A stretch of 35,292 nt of DNA from the IMG/VR virus record IMGVR_UViG_3300021960_000009, positions 1 to 35,292 of that record, one strand, 5' to 3'. Shown here one piece after another: positions 21,972 to 28,473 of the stretch (position 1 is its first letter; every line of letters starts with the position of its first letter). Under the pieces are notes generated by a model. That model had not been told where the DNA came from. It saw only the letters and a program-made list of their open reading frames with translations, and searched no databases. Both the position numbers and the translations under genes were made by a program. The DNA is from a virus.

Positions 21972-22643
21972 ATGTATGAAATACCAGAAAAGCCAGGGAT
22001 TAAAAGGGAAGTAGGACAGCCAGATCAGAGGAAGTTTTGCGTCTTGCCCTTGCGCATCTTGCAGACAAAAAAAATCACCCTGGGCATGCTGAGGGTATTG
22101 ATCTGCCTGGCGTCATATTGTAATAAATCAGGGAGCAGTTTCGTATCACTGGATCGAATAGGGAGCGACCTGGGCATCACCAGGCAGGCTGTTGGGCAAC
22201 ACATGAAAAAGTTGATTGCCCTGGACATCGTCAAAGAATATAAGAACTACTATAAGAATATAAAAGGTGCTACCAGGCGCATCATTTATGATGAGACCTT
22301 GACTGATGAGGAAGTCCAGCAGATATCAAACGAGCCGATAGAGCCTTATAATAACCAACAGATCAACATGAAATATAAAGATATACAAGGTAAGAAAATC
22401 AATGAGATAGATAAAGCTCCGAAAGTCTCAGAGGTTGCACTATCAACACAGAATAATAATGAGTTAATAGCTAGCTTGTTTGAGTGTGTGTCAACCGAGC
22501 GTGAAACTAAGATCCTTGAGACTCTTTTACACGTGCTATCACCTCAGGAAGTAGACACCAAGTTGAAATCTGGGCAGTCTGTAGAAGATATCAAGACCAC
22601 TTTGGAGAAGGCACCCCTTGCCCCCCCACCCCCTGGCCTATGA
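21972..22643 (+). CDS. Winged-helix protein, probable replication initiator or regulator
   Basis: A 223-residue protein from ATG 21972 (MYEIPEKPGIKREVGQPDQ). I reject the earlier TTG at 21915 because it runs through the repeats and promoter. Residues of about 30-85 form a winged helix (LGMLRVLICLASYC, FVSLDRIGSDLGITRQAVGQHMKKL, LDIVKEYKNYYKNIKG), as in the N-terminal domains of RepA/O-like initiators and MarR-like regulators. The rest is polar, with a Pro-rich end. The tandem repeats upstream and the apparent lack of any polymerase make an initiator plausible. The gene is more GC-rich than the late genes, with codons such as CTG and GGC. The leaderless start is unusual. Confidence 0.75.
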   Translation: MYEIPEKPGIKREVGQPDQRKFCVLPLRILQTKKITLGMLRVLICLASYCNKSGSSFVSLDRIGSDLGITRQAVGQHMKKLIALDIVKEYKNYYKNIKGATRRIIYDETLTDEEVQQISNEPIEPYNNQQINMKYKDIQGKKINEIDKAPKVSEVALSTQNNNELIASLFECVSTERETKILETLLHVLSPQEVDTKLKSGQSVEDIKTTLEKAPLAPPPPGL

Positions 22644-22658
22644 CATGTCCCGTCTCAC

Positions 22659-22850
22659 TCAAATTTTTGCTAGTTTTTTCAAATTCTGTTTACAGCGTTT
22701 GATACACTCACGTTTTTCTTGCTTATCCATATAAAACCAATGAGACAAATCATCATAAGTACGACCACATCCCACGCATGTTGGAACTTTGTTTAACTCT
22801 ACATACTTACATTGTCCATTGCATGGTGATTCTTGTGGGTTATCTGGCAT
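22659..22850 (-). CDS. DUF1289-type Cys-rich small protein
   Basis: A 63-residue protein with SPCNGQCKYVELNKVPTCVG, a C-x3-C...C-x2-C pattern, then GRTYDDLSHW and a Lys-rich tail. This fits DUF1289, a small family of bacterial proteins thought to bind metal or an iron-sulfur cluster. GAGG lies ahead of its ATG. It converges on the winged-helix gene, which ends 15 bases away. It is more usual in bacterial genomes, so it may be a host-derived gene. Confidence 0.82.
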   Translation of the reverse strand: MPDNPQESPCNGQCKYVELNKVPTCVGCGRTYDDLSHWFYMDKQEKRECIKRCKQNLKKLAKI

Positions 22851-23164
22851 GTTGTCCTCATGAATTCATTGTTTATATATATAACTTGTGTTTGTGGTCC
22901 GCATGACATGCTGTTTGCATGGAGTAAATAGAACCTAACCCGAATAAAAAAGGTATTCAGTGAACAGCCTAAGCTGGATAGCTCTCGTTTATCTAGTAAA
23001 CTATACGCCTGCTTTCTCGATCCCCGATACCTATTTGTTAATAAAGTAGGGAGTACCTCTGCAGTTAAACACGTTTATTCCCTTGGTCGCTATCTACCGA
23101 CGGGAGGGCTGGGTAATGGCCCCGTTACCAAATACTATACATGAAATAAATATAAAATCAATAC
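22851..23164. other. Long non-coding stretch with many potential RNA hairpins
   Basis: No open frame with a ribosome binding site is seen on either strand. The left part has a perfect GCATG-A-CATGC palindrome at 22901-22911, with another GCATG at 22917. The middle, about 22935-23130, is richer in GC and full of pairings: AGGTAT 22951-22956 with ATACCT 23027-23032, CAGC/GCTG (22965-22976), GTTTA/TAAAC (22987-23001), AGGGA/TCCCT, GTCG/CGAC and GGTAA/TTACC (23112-23129). It could be a non-coding RNA, a complex leader, or an origin region. Confidence 0.55.
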
Positions 23165-23192
23165 TTGCATCAAGATATATATATGATATATT
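23165..23192 (+). promoter_or_regulatory. Rightward promoter opening the long plus-strand block
   Basis: TTGCAT (23165-23170) and TATATT (23187-23192) lie 16 bases apart in a very AT-rich stretch. Initiation would be near 23199. It is the most likely driver of the small genes, terminase and head genes that follow without a clear break. Confidence 0.65.
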
Positions 23193-23197
23193 AAACG

Positions 23198-23213
23198 AGT
23201 AGAGAGATCTACT
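23198..23213 (+). other. 5' leader hairpin with GNRA loop
   Basis: AGTAGA and TCTACT form six pairs around a GAGA tetraloop. The stem begins at the predicted first base of the transcript, a place where phages often put a hairpin to protect mRNA from 5' decay. The ribosome binding site GAAAGGA follows. Confidence 0.65.
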
Positions 23214-23232
23214 ATTCTTTGAAAGGATAATT

Positions 23233-23424
23233 ATGTTTGAGTTTGTGTTGGTAGTGTATTTATTTAATGACTATAAAAACCCAGAATATGTGGGACATTT
23301 TACAAACTGCGCTGAAGCAAACAAATATCAAAAAGAACATTACCCAACGCATCAATCATCAGTATGTTTAATGGAAGATTTTATTTACTTACCTAAAGGT
23401 TTAGTGAAGAAAGAAATTAAGTGA
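23233..23424 (+). CDS. Small hypothetical early protein
   Basis: A 63-residue protein with AAAGGATAA ahead of the ATG. It has FVLVVYLFNDYKNPEYVGHF, then NCAEANKYQKEHYP and SVCLMEDFIYLPKG. I recall similar small proteins in other marine podoviruses but no function. First gene of the rightward block. Confidence 0.72.
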   Translation: MFEFVLVVYLFNDYKNPEYVGHFTNCAEANKYQKEHYPTHQSSVCLMEDFIYLPKGLVKKEIK

Positions 23425-23690
23425 CATTAAGAGAATTCTATAAACTCATCTGCAATGAGTTCAACGATGGTAAACCGTTGGAATACAAGTTTACCGATCC
23501 AAGCGGCTACTACCGTTTAACTAAGGGTTTCACTGGACATGGCATGAAGATGATAGGTGCCAGTCAGTGGCTTAAGATGATGGAGATGTGTAAACGTGAC
23601 GTAGCTAAAGAGCATGAAAATGAAATACGGAGTCGTGGACGTCCGAAGAAAAAGGTCCAAAACAAATATGTAGGAGACTTATATGAGTAA
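23421..23690 (+). CDS. Hypothetical protein with AT-hook-like tail
   Basis: An 89-residue protein with a GTG start at 23421 that overlaps the previous stop (GTGA). The body is helical (LREFYKLICNEFNDGKPLEYK, then GASQWLKMMEMCKRDVAKEH). Near the C-terminus RSRGRPKKK resembles an AT-hook, a short minor-groove DNA-binding motif. DNA binding is inferred. Function unknown. Confidence 0.66.
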   Translation: MTLREFYKLICNEFNDGKPLEYKFTDPSGYYRLTKGFTGHGMKMIGASQWLKMMEMCKRDVAKEHENEIRSRGRPKKKVQNKYVGDLYE

Positions 23691-23931
23691 ACAAGTGGAT
23701 CAAACAGTCTGGGCTATGATTATTGTTGTCTTTTGTTTTGCAGTTATTTTTGCAATTCTAGGAACACGTCAGAAATCTCAGACAGTAGAGCTTGAAGTTT
23801 TCGATGTTGAAGAATTATTTATTGAAAATTCTGAGCCACTACCAGAAATTACAATTGAGGTAGAAGTATTACCAGAGATCTTACCTCCGCTGTATGAAGA
23901 ACCATTACCACCATTACAAGGAGAAGTTTAA
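23683..23931 (+). CDS. One-TM protein with acidic proline-rich tail
   Basis: An 82-residue protein with TAGGAG ahead of the ATG. One N-terminal hydrophobic segment (VWAMIIVVFCFAVIFAILG) is followed by a tail with many Glu and Pro (FIENSEPLPEITIEVEV, then PEILPPLYEEPLPPLQGE). No lipobox or spanin pairing is visible. Such an anchored, stiff acidic tail might sit in the periplasm. Role unknown. Confidence 0.68.
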   Translation: MSKQVDQTVWAMIIVVFCFAVIFAILGTRQKSQTVELEVFDVEELFIENSEPLPEITIEVEVLPEILPPLYEEPLPPLQGEV

Positions 23932-24281
23932 TGAATGAGTTAAGTAAGGAAGAGTTTAAGAAGTATGCTGATAAAGGTGTACATTTGTTTGGTGCATATA
24001 CCATTAGTGAAGGATTGAAAAGTCGTGCGCCAAAAGATGTTGATGTAGGTGGGTATTGGACATTAGAACAATCTGATTACGCAGAGATGATGGAATATGC
24101 CAAGATTATATTACCTGTTGTATTACAGCAATATCTAAAGGCTATTAACTATGATGGATCTGAAGATATTAAACGACCACATAATGTTATGTATGATGTG
24201 TTTCAACTAGCCAGTGCTATGTGGAGCGCACGCCAAGATGAACTAGATCAATATGATAATAAAAGAAAGGCAGTAGCATGA
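23931..24281 (+). CDS. Hypothetical protein
   Basis: A 116-residue, mostly helical protein (LSKEEFKKYADKGVHLFGAY, then YWTLEQSDYAEMMEYAKIIL). AAGGAG lies ahead of the ATG. It overlaps the following ribbon-helix-helix gene by four bases. No family recognised. Confidence 0.7.
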   Translation: MNELSKEEFKKYADKGVHLFGAYTISEGLKSRAPKDVDVGGYWTLEQSDYAEMMEYAKIILPVVLQQYLKAINYDGSEDIKRPHNVMYDVFQLASAMWSARQDELDQYDNKRKAVA

Positions 24282-24442
24282 GTGACTTTAAACCTTTTCT
24301 AGTGAGACTTAGTCCAACCAATGTTGAATTATTGAATGCAGCTAAGAAAGACTTAGAAAAATCTAAATCATCTATTATCAATGATGCAATCCGTGCATAC
24401 TTGAATAAAGATAAACTTGGGGCTAGACTCAATAAACTATGA
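24278..24442 (+). CDS. Ribbon-helix-helix (Arc/CopG-type) protein
   Basis: A 54-residue gene in ATGA overlap with both neighbours. FLVRLSPTNVELLNAAKKDL, then SKSSIINDAIRAYL gives a short beta strand and two helices, the ribbon-helix-helix fold that binds DNA as a dimer. It is likely a small transcription factor that controls the early-to-late switch or its own operon. Confidence 0.78.
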   Translation: MSDFKPFLVRLSPTNVELLNAAKKDLEKSKSSIINDAIRAYLNKDKLGARLNKL

Positions 24443-24801
24443 GACCCACTGTAAAGCTTACTTTACCTTACCCACCATCAGTAAATAACTATTGGCATGC
24501 AAGTGGTAAAAGACGATATATATCACCTGCTGGAAAAAAATTTACTGAAGAGGTGTTTGCTGTAGTCAAGCAATCAGGATATAAATCTTTTGGTGAGATA
24601 AAATTAGCAATTAGTGTTATGATACATCCAAGAAGTAAACGCAAGTTTGATTTAGATAATACTTTAAAAGCAATACTAGATGCGTTAATGAAAGCAGGAA
24701 TGTATGATGATGATAGTCAATTTGAATTTATAGAGATTGCCCGTGGAGAAGAAGTTACAGGCGGCCAGGCGGTGGTACATATATACCCATATGAGGAATG
24801 A
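24439..24801 (+). CDS. rusA: RusA-type Holliday junction resolvase
   Basis: A 120-residue protein with the RusA signatures: LPYPPSVNNYWHASGKRRY near 9-27, the catalytic KFDLDNTLKAILDAL (Asp71, Asp73) and a further DD pair at 90-92. The length matches the family. It cuts four-way junctions and would resolve concatemers and recombination products before packaging. It works logically with ERF and the exonuclease of the leftward operon. Confidence 0.93.
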   Translation: MRPTVKLTLPYPPSVNNYWHASGKRRYISPAGKKFTEEVFAVVKQSGYKSFGEIKLAISVMIHPRSKRKFDLDNTLKAILDALMKAGMYDDDSQFEFIEIARGEEVTGGQAVVHIYPYEE

Positions 24802-24934
24802 GAAGTTTTGTAGTTCCTGTAATCGTTTCCGTAATAAAGATACGGGAGAATGGGTAAATACAGTTAGTGGTAAACACCAACGCTGGGTGTGTAAAGAATG
24901 TTTTAATAATCGAAAACCAATAAGGAGAAAATAA
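24791..24934 (+). CDS. Small zinc-ribbon-like protein
   Basis: A 47-residue product from ATG 24791 (MRNEKFCSSCNRFRN). An earlier in-frame start would run deep into rusA and is less likely. CSSC and CKEC, about 25 residues apart, form a four-Cys zinc site, and the tail is basic (NNRKPIRRK). It resembles the many small zinc-ribbon proteins of phages that bind DNA or RNA polymerase. Function unknown. Confidence 0.75.
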   Translation: MRNEKFCSSCNRFRNKDTGEWVNTVSGKHQRWVCKECFNNRKPIRRK

Positions 24935-25230
24935 TGGCTGAAGATAAAAGACCAGTTGAATTAAATGAACGAGAAGGCAAGTTATTTTTAAACAATGATA
25001 AGACAGAAGATTGGCATGGAGACTACACAGGTCAGATTCTATTACCAGATGGAACACGATGCTACATTAATCTATGGCAAAACGTTGGCAGAAATTCAGG
25101 CAATACATGGTTCAAAGTTAAAGTCGGTAATCCAGTTAAGCAGAGTGCCAATACCGAACCACAAGCACCAGTACAGAATTCGGTCTCGTCGGATTCTCTT
25201 GTAGAACTAGATGATGATATGCCGTTCTAA
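24934..25230 (+). CDS. Small beta protein with SSB-like acidic C-terminal tip
   Basis: A 98-residue protein with AAGGAG ahead of the ATG. The body (GKLFLNNDKTEDWHGDYTGQ, then CYINLWQNVGRN and TWFKVKVGNPV) is a compact beta fold of a type that I recall as phage single-strand binding-like or DUF736-like. The C-terminus after a flexible linker ends LDDDMPF, almost the DDDIPF tip by which bacterial SSB recruits its partners. It sits beside RusA. It may replace or compete with host SSB. Confidence 0.78.
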   Translation: MAEDKRPVELNEREGKLFLNNDKTEDWHGDYTGQILLPDGTRCYINLWQNVGRNSGNTWFKVKVGNPVKQSANTEPQAPVQNSVSSDSLVELDDDMPF

Positions 25231-25703
25231 TGTCTAAGACTATAAAAAATAAAAAACCCATGGATTCACTGGCAGGTTACGGAGGTGTGCGTAGCCTGCA
25301 AAAAAAGATTGAACGCAGTAAAACAATTGTCGCAAATAAAGAAGCAGTAACTTATTCTATGCTATCTATGGCAAATGCTACACTGCTTGATGTGATGGAG
25401 TGGGACAAAGATGGAATGCGATTTAAAGATAGTAAAGACATTCCAGATCATGTAGCTCAAGCTATACGAGAAATTAAATTTAATGATCAAGGTCAGATTA
25501 TTGACATTAAGTTACAAGATAAACCAGCCATACTAAGATTGTTGGCAAAAGCATCTGGCTTGCTGGATAACCCAGAAGAGTCTGATAAGCCATCAGTCAT
25601 TGGTATTAACGTAAGAGCACCAGAGGTAATTGACATTGAAGATGACGACGGAGAACAGGAAGAGATACCTGCAGGCCCTAGAGGAAGTGAAGATGAAGAG
25701 TAA
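25230..25703 (+). CDS. Probable small terminase subunit
   Basis: A 157-residue protein. The middle has the features of small terminase C-domains: ANATLLDVMEWDKDGMRFKD, AQAIREIKFNDQGQIIDIKL, then DKPAILRLLAKASGLLD. An acidic tail follows (DIEDDDGEQEEIP). It lies a few small genes upstream of the large terminase. The N-terminal DNA-binding helices are less clear than in typical members. It would recognise the packaging site and hand DNA to TerL. Confidence 0.74.
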   Translation: MSKTIKNKKPMDSLAGYGGVRSLQKKIERSKTIVANKEAVTYSMLSMANATLLDVMEWDKDGMRFKDSKDIPDHVAQAIREIKFNDQGQIIDIKLQDKPAILRLLAKASGLLDNPEESDKPSVIGINVRAPEVIDIEDDDGEQEEIPAGPRGSEDEE

Positions 25704-25824
25704 AGATGTAAACAGACAACGTGATTGGATAAAAAAAATCTTAGACAATCCAAACAAGCATTTTGAAATTGTGGTAAAATTCGCAGAAGAAGCAAAAAAA
25801 AGATTAGGAATTAAAGATGAGTGA
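25693..25824 (+). CDS. Small basic hypothetical protein
   Basis: A 43-residue product from ATG 25693 (MKSKDVNRQRDWIKK), with GAGGAAG upstream; an in-frame ATG at 25642 is less likely. It is one long charged helix region. It overlaps the small terminase end by 11 bases and the next gene by eight. No family recognised. Confidence 0.6.
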   Translation: MKSKDVNRQRDWIKKILDNPNKHFEIVVKFAEEAKKRLGIKDE

Positions 25825-26059
25825 TAACGTCAATAGGCCCAAGCATTATACGCAAGGTAAGGTAGAATGTATTGACGCAATCGAATCAGCAACCATGGGC
25901 TTGGTGGGGATAATTGCAGTTTGTGTAGCAAATGTAATTAAATATGTTTGGAGGTTTGCTTTAAAGAATGGGGTGGAAGATTTAGATAAAGCAGATTATT
26001 ACTTACAAAAACTTCGCAAGAAAGTGAGGGAACGTGATGGATCTCAAGCCGCAAATTGA
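25817..26059 (+). CDS. DUF3310 family protein (T7 gp1.7-like)
   Basis: An 80-residue protein with the DUF3310 pattern: NRPKHYTQGKVECIDAIES, then VANVIKYVWRFALKNGVEDLDKADYYLQKL. Family members include T7 gp1.7, reported as an unusual nucleotide kinase. This copy is short and holds only the core. Role in nucleotide metabolism is possible but not proven from the sequence. Confidence 0.85.
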   Translation: MSDNVNRPKHYTQGKVECIDAIESATMGLVGIIAVCVANVIKYVWRFALKNGVEDLDKADYYLQKLRKKVRERDGSQAAN

Positions 26060-26198
26060 TCAGTTACGTGAAGAGTTCGCCATGGCACATCTTAATAATA
26101 CAAGGGTGATGGAGATTATTGATAAGTTGTGGAAAGAGAATCAAGAGCTCAAGCGTATGATGACAATGCAGTTCAAAGACATAGACGATGAGCAATAA
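26037..26198 (+). CDS. Small coiled-coil protein before TerL
   Basis: A 53-residue gene overlapping DUF3310 by 23 bases and TerL by 11. It is one charged coiled coil (QIDQLREEFAMAHLNNTRVM, then EIIDKLWKENQELKRMMTMQ). The double overlap supports translation. It may assist terminase assembly. Confidence 0.62.
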   Translation: MDLKPQIDQLREEFAMAHLNNTRVMEIIDKLWKENQELKRMMTMQFKDIDDEQ

Positions 26199-27744
26199 AA
26201 AAGATCGTAGTCAAAAACAATTATCTGGACCAGGAATAGATTTAGACTTTTCTGGAGCAGCAACAACGTATCATTTTTTGCAAAGCAATGCATTTGTACG
26301 AGGGTTAATGGGTCCAGTAGGATCAGGAAAATCATATGCTTGTGCAGCAGAAATTATGATGAGGGCAGTACGACAAAAGCCATCGCCTGCAGATGGTGTT
26401 CGTTACTCTCGTTTTGTTATTGTACGTAACTCCTATCCTGAATTAAAAACAACAACAATAAAAACTTGGCAAGAGTTATTTCCAGAAAACACTTTCGGTC
26501 CGATGTTATGGACTCCACCAATTACGCATCATATTCGCCTACCCTCCCGAGGTGATGCTGCAGGTATTGATTGTGAAGTCATTTTCTTAGCATTGGACCA
26601 ACCTAAAGATGTTCGCAAACTTCTCTCTTTAGAGCTTACGGGTGCGTGGGTGAATGAAGCTCGTGAGCTACCAAAAGCGGTCATCGATGGGTTGACTCAC
26701 CGTGTAGGTCGTTATCCAACTAAAAAGGATGGCGGCCCAACATGGCATGGAGTTTGGATGGATACTAACCCAATGGATGATGATCATTGGTGGTTTAGAC
26801 TATCTGAGAAAGAACCGATTACAGGTAAGTATGCATGGGACTTTTTTAAACAACCAGGTGGAGTCGTAGAAGTATCCCCTGAAGATTTACCTGATAATCC
26901 TGAAGCAAATGATCACATCTTCTCAGGTGGTCGTTGGTGGAAAATAAATTCAAAAGCAGAGAATGTTAATAATCTACCAGGGGGTTATTATCAACAAATG
27001 CTAGGCGGTAAGAACTTAGATTGGATACGTTGTTATGCTGAAGGTAAATATACTTATGTTCAAGAAGGTCGTCCCGTATGGCCTGAGTATGATGATCATT
27101 TAATGAGTAGTAGCGAAATAGAATATGATCCTACACAACCTTTGCATATTGGATTAGACTTTGGTTTAACTCCAGCTGCTGCTATTGGGCAGCGATTAGC
27201 AAATGGTCGATGGATAGTCTTACATGAGATTGTTACAGAGGATATGGGACTAGAACGCTTTGGTCAACAACTACTAGCAGAAGTCAATGCACATTTTCCT
27301 AAAGCACAAATTATGTGTTGGGGGGATCCAGCAGGTATGCAACGAGATGCTATTTATGAAGTCACGGCATTTGATTACTTACGTACTCTAGGACTTAAAG
27401 CACAACCCACTGCATCAAATAATTTTAAAGTACGACGTGAAGGTGCAGCTGCTCCTATGCAAAGATTGATTGGAGGAAAGCCTGGATTGATTATACATAC
27501 TTCTTGTAAACGTTTACGTAAATCTTTAGCAGGCGGTTATCATTTTAAACGAATTGCTGTCGGTGCTGGACAAGAAAGATTTAAAGATAGTCCAAACAAA
27601 AATGAACACTCACACGTTGGTGATGCATTTGGTTATCTGATGTTAGGTGGTGGTGAACACAAACGCATGACAAAATCACCATTACAACAAAATACTATCG
27701 TTGTACAAACAATAACCAATTCAGAATTTAATGTCTTTGATTGA
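26188..27744 (+). CDS. terL: Terminase large subunit
   Basis: A 518-residue protein with an ATPase and a nuclease domain. Walker A is GPVGSGKS at residues 42-49. A Walker B-like segment is LTGAWVNEARELP near 150-162, with the preceding VIFLALDQPKDVRKL typical of the group. The RNase H-like nuclease has HIGLDFGLTPAA near 315, MCWGDPAGMQRD and, at the end, HSHVGDAFGYLML. Length fits T7-like TerL of marine podoviruses. It packages the DNA together with the small subunit and portal. Confidence 0.94.
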   Translation: MSNKKDRSQKQLSGPGIDLDFSGAATTYHFLQSNAFVRGLMGPVGSGKSYACAAEIMMRAVRQKPSPADGVRYSRFVIVRNSYPELKTTTIKTWQELFPENTFGPMLWTPPITHHIRLPSRGDAAGIDCEVIFLALDQPKDVRKLLSLELTGAWVNEARELPKAVIDGLTHRVGRYPTKKDGGPTWHGVWMDTNPMDDDHWWFRLSEKEPITGKYAWDFFKQPGGVVEVSPEDLPDNPEANDHIFSGGRWWKINSKAENVNNLPGGYYQQMLGGKNLDWIRCYAEGKYTYVQEGRPVWPEYDDHLMSSSEIEYDPTQPLHIGLDFGLTPAAAIGQRLANGRWIVLHEIVTEDMGLERFGQQLLAEVNAHFPKAQIMCWGDPAGMQRDAIYEVTAFDYLRTLGLKAQPTASNNFKVRREGAAAPMQRLIGGKPGLIIHTSCKRLRKSLAGGYHFKRIAVGAGQERFKDSPNKNEHSHVGDAFGYLMLGGGEHKRMTKSPLQQNTIVVQTITNSEFNVFD

Positions 27745-28222
27745 TGAACAAATGCTCAAAGACTATATGCCGCCTATTGATGGCTGCGTATACCTTCCAT
27801 ATCATCCAAGTCATTTAGATAATTTTACAGGAATTTATAGTTATGGATCTGAACAAATGTCGGATCAAGATAGAAAACGGTATATTAATTATCAGTCTCA
27901 GTGCGGTCCAGCTGTTTCTGTATTCATTAATGATCACGTTGTTTGTATGTTTGGTATGGTTAACATATGGACTGGCGTGGGTGAAGCGTGGGCTTTATTT
28001 ACTGAAGAAGCCCGACAATACCCCATCGCAATGACTAAAGGAGCAATTGCATTTTTTGATATAGTAACGATATTATTTCGCTTGCATAGATTGCAAATAA
28101 CTGTTAAAAAGAAAGATACACGTGCTGTACGTTGGGCAAAAGCATTATCTTTTGTAGAAGAAGGGTTAATGAAAGCTTATAGTGCAGATAAAGAAGATAC
28201 ATACATGATGAGGAGATTTTAA
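27731..28222 (+). CDS. T7 gp13-like acetyltransferase-fold protein (DUF2833 type)
   Basis: A 163-residue protein that overlaps the TerL end by 14 bases. It has GPAVSVFINDHVVCMFGMVN, GVGEAWALFTEEARQYP and LHRLQITVKKKDTRAVRWAKAL-like order, then FVEEGLMKAY, a GNAT-like fold layout as in T7 gp13, an internal virion assembly protein. Acetylation activity is not assured. Typical position next to TerL and upstream of the portal. Confidence 0.82.
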   Translation: MSLIDEQMLKDYMPPIDGCVYLPYHPSHLDNFTGIYSYGSEQMSDQDRKRYINYQSQCGPAVSVFINDHVVCMFGMVNIWTGVGEAWALFTEEARQYPIAMTKGAIAFFDIVTILFRLHRLQITVKKKDTRAVRWAKALSFVEEGLMKAYSADKEDTYMMRRF

Positions 28223-28473
28223 TGAGTGGTGCATTTGGTGGCGGAAAGCCAGACACATCAGCAGCAGAAGCGCAATTAGCAATGCAACGTGAAGAAACAG
28301 CACGGGCAAGAAAAGCAGCTGAAGAAGAAAAACGTGATTTACAAGAACAGATGGCATCAAAACAAAAAGCCAGACGTGTTGGTGGTAAGCGTTCTTTATT
28401 GTTCCAATCAAGATTAACACCAGAAGCTGGAATAGATGAAGGAGAAGGTAACACATTAGGAACTAATAAATAA
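28222..28473 (+). CDS. Small basic virion-assembly-type protein
   Basis: An 83-residue protein with GAGGAG ahead of the ATG. A Gly/Pro opening is followed by a charged coiled coil (ETARARKAAEEEKRDLQEQM) and an Arg-rich end with KARRVGGKRSLLF, TPEAG and NTLGTNK. Its C-terminal pattern (Arg-rich, LL, then G-x-TLG) recurs in the next gene. This is a frequent small family before portals. Confidence 0.7.
   Translation: MSGAFGGGKPDTSAAEAQLAMQREETARARKAAEEEKRDLQEQMASKQKARRVGGKRSLLFQSRLTPEAGIDEGEGNTLGTNK

Noticed and set aside
22951-23032. A tRNA, perhaps an amber suppressor, because of a clover-like fold with CTA in a seven-base loop.
   Set aside because: The acceptor stem has only six pairs, the T arm cannot form five pairs with the right loop, the anticodon stem is four pairs, and no CCA or discriminator fits.
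22935-23130. A glutamine riboswitch or 6S RNA.
   Set aside because: Short words such as GACGGGAGGG look a little like known motifs, but order, spacing and the closing helix do not match what I know of either class.
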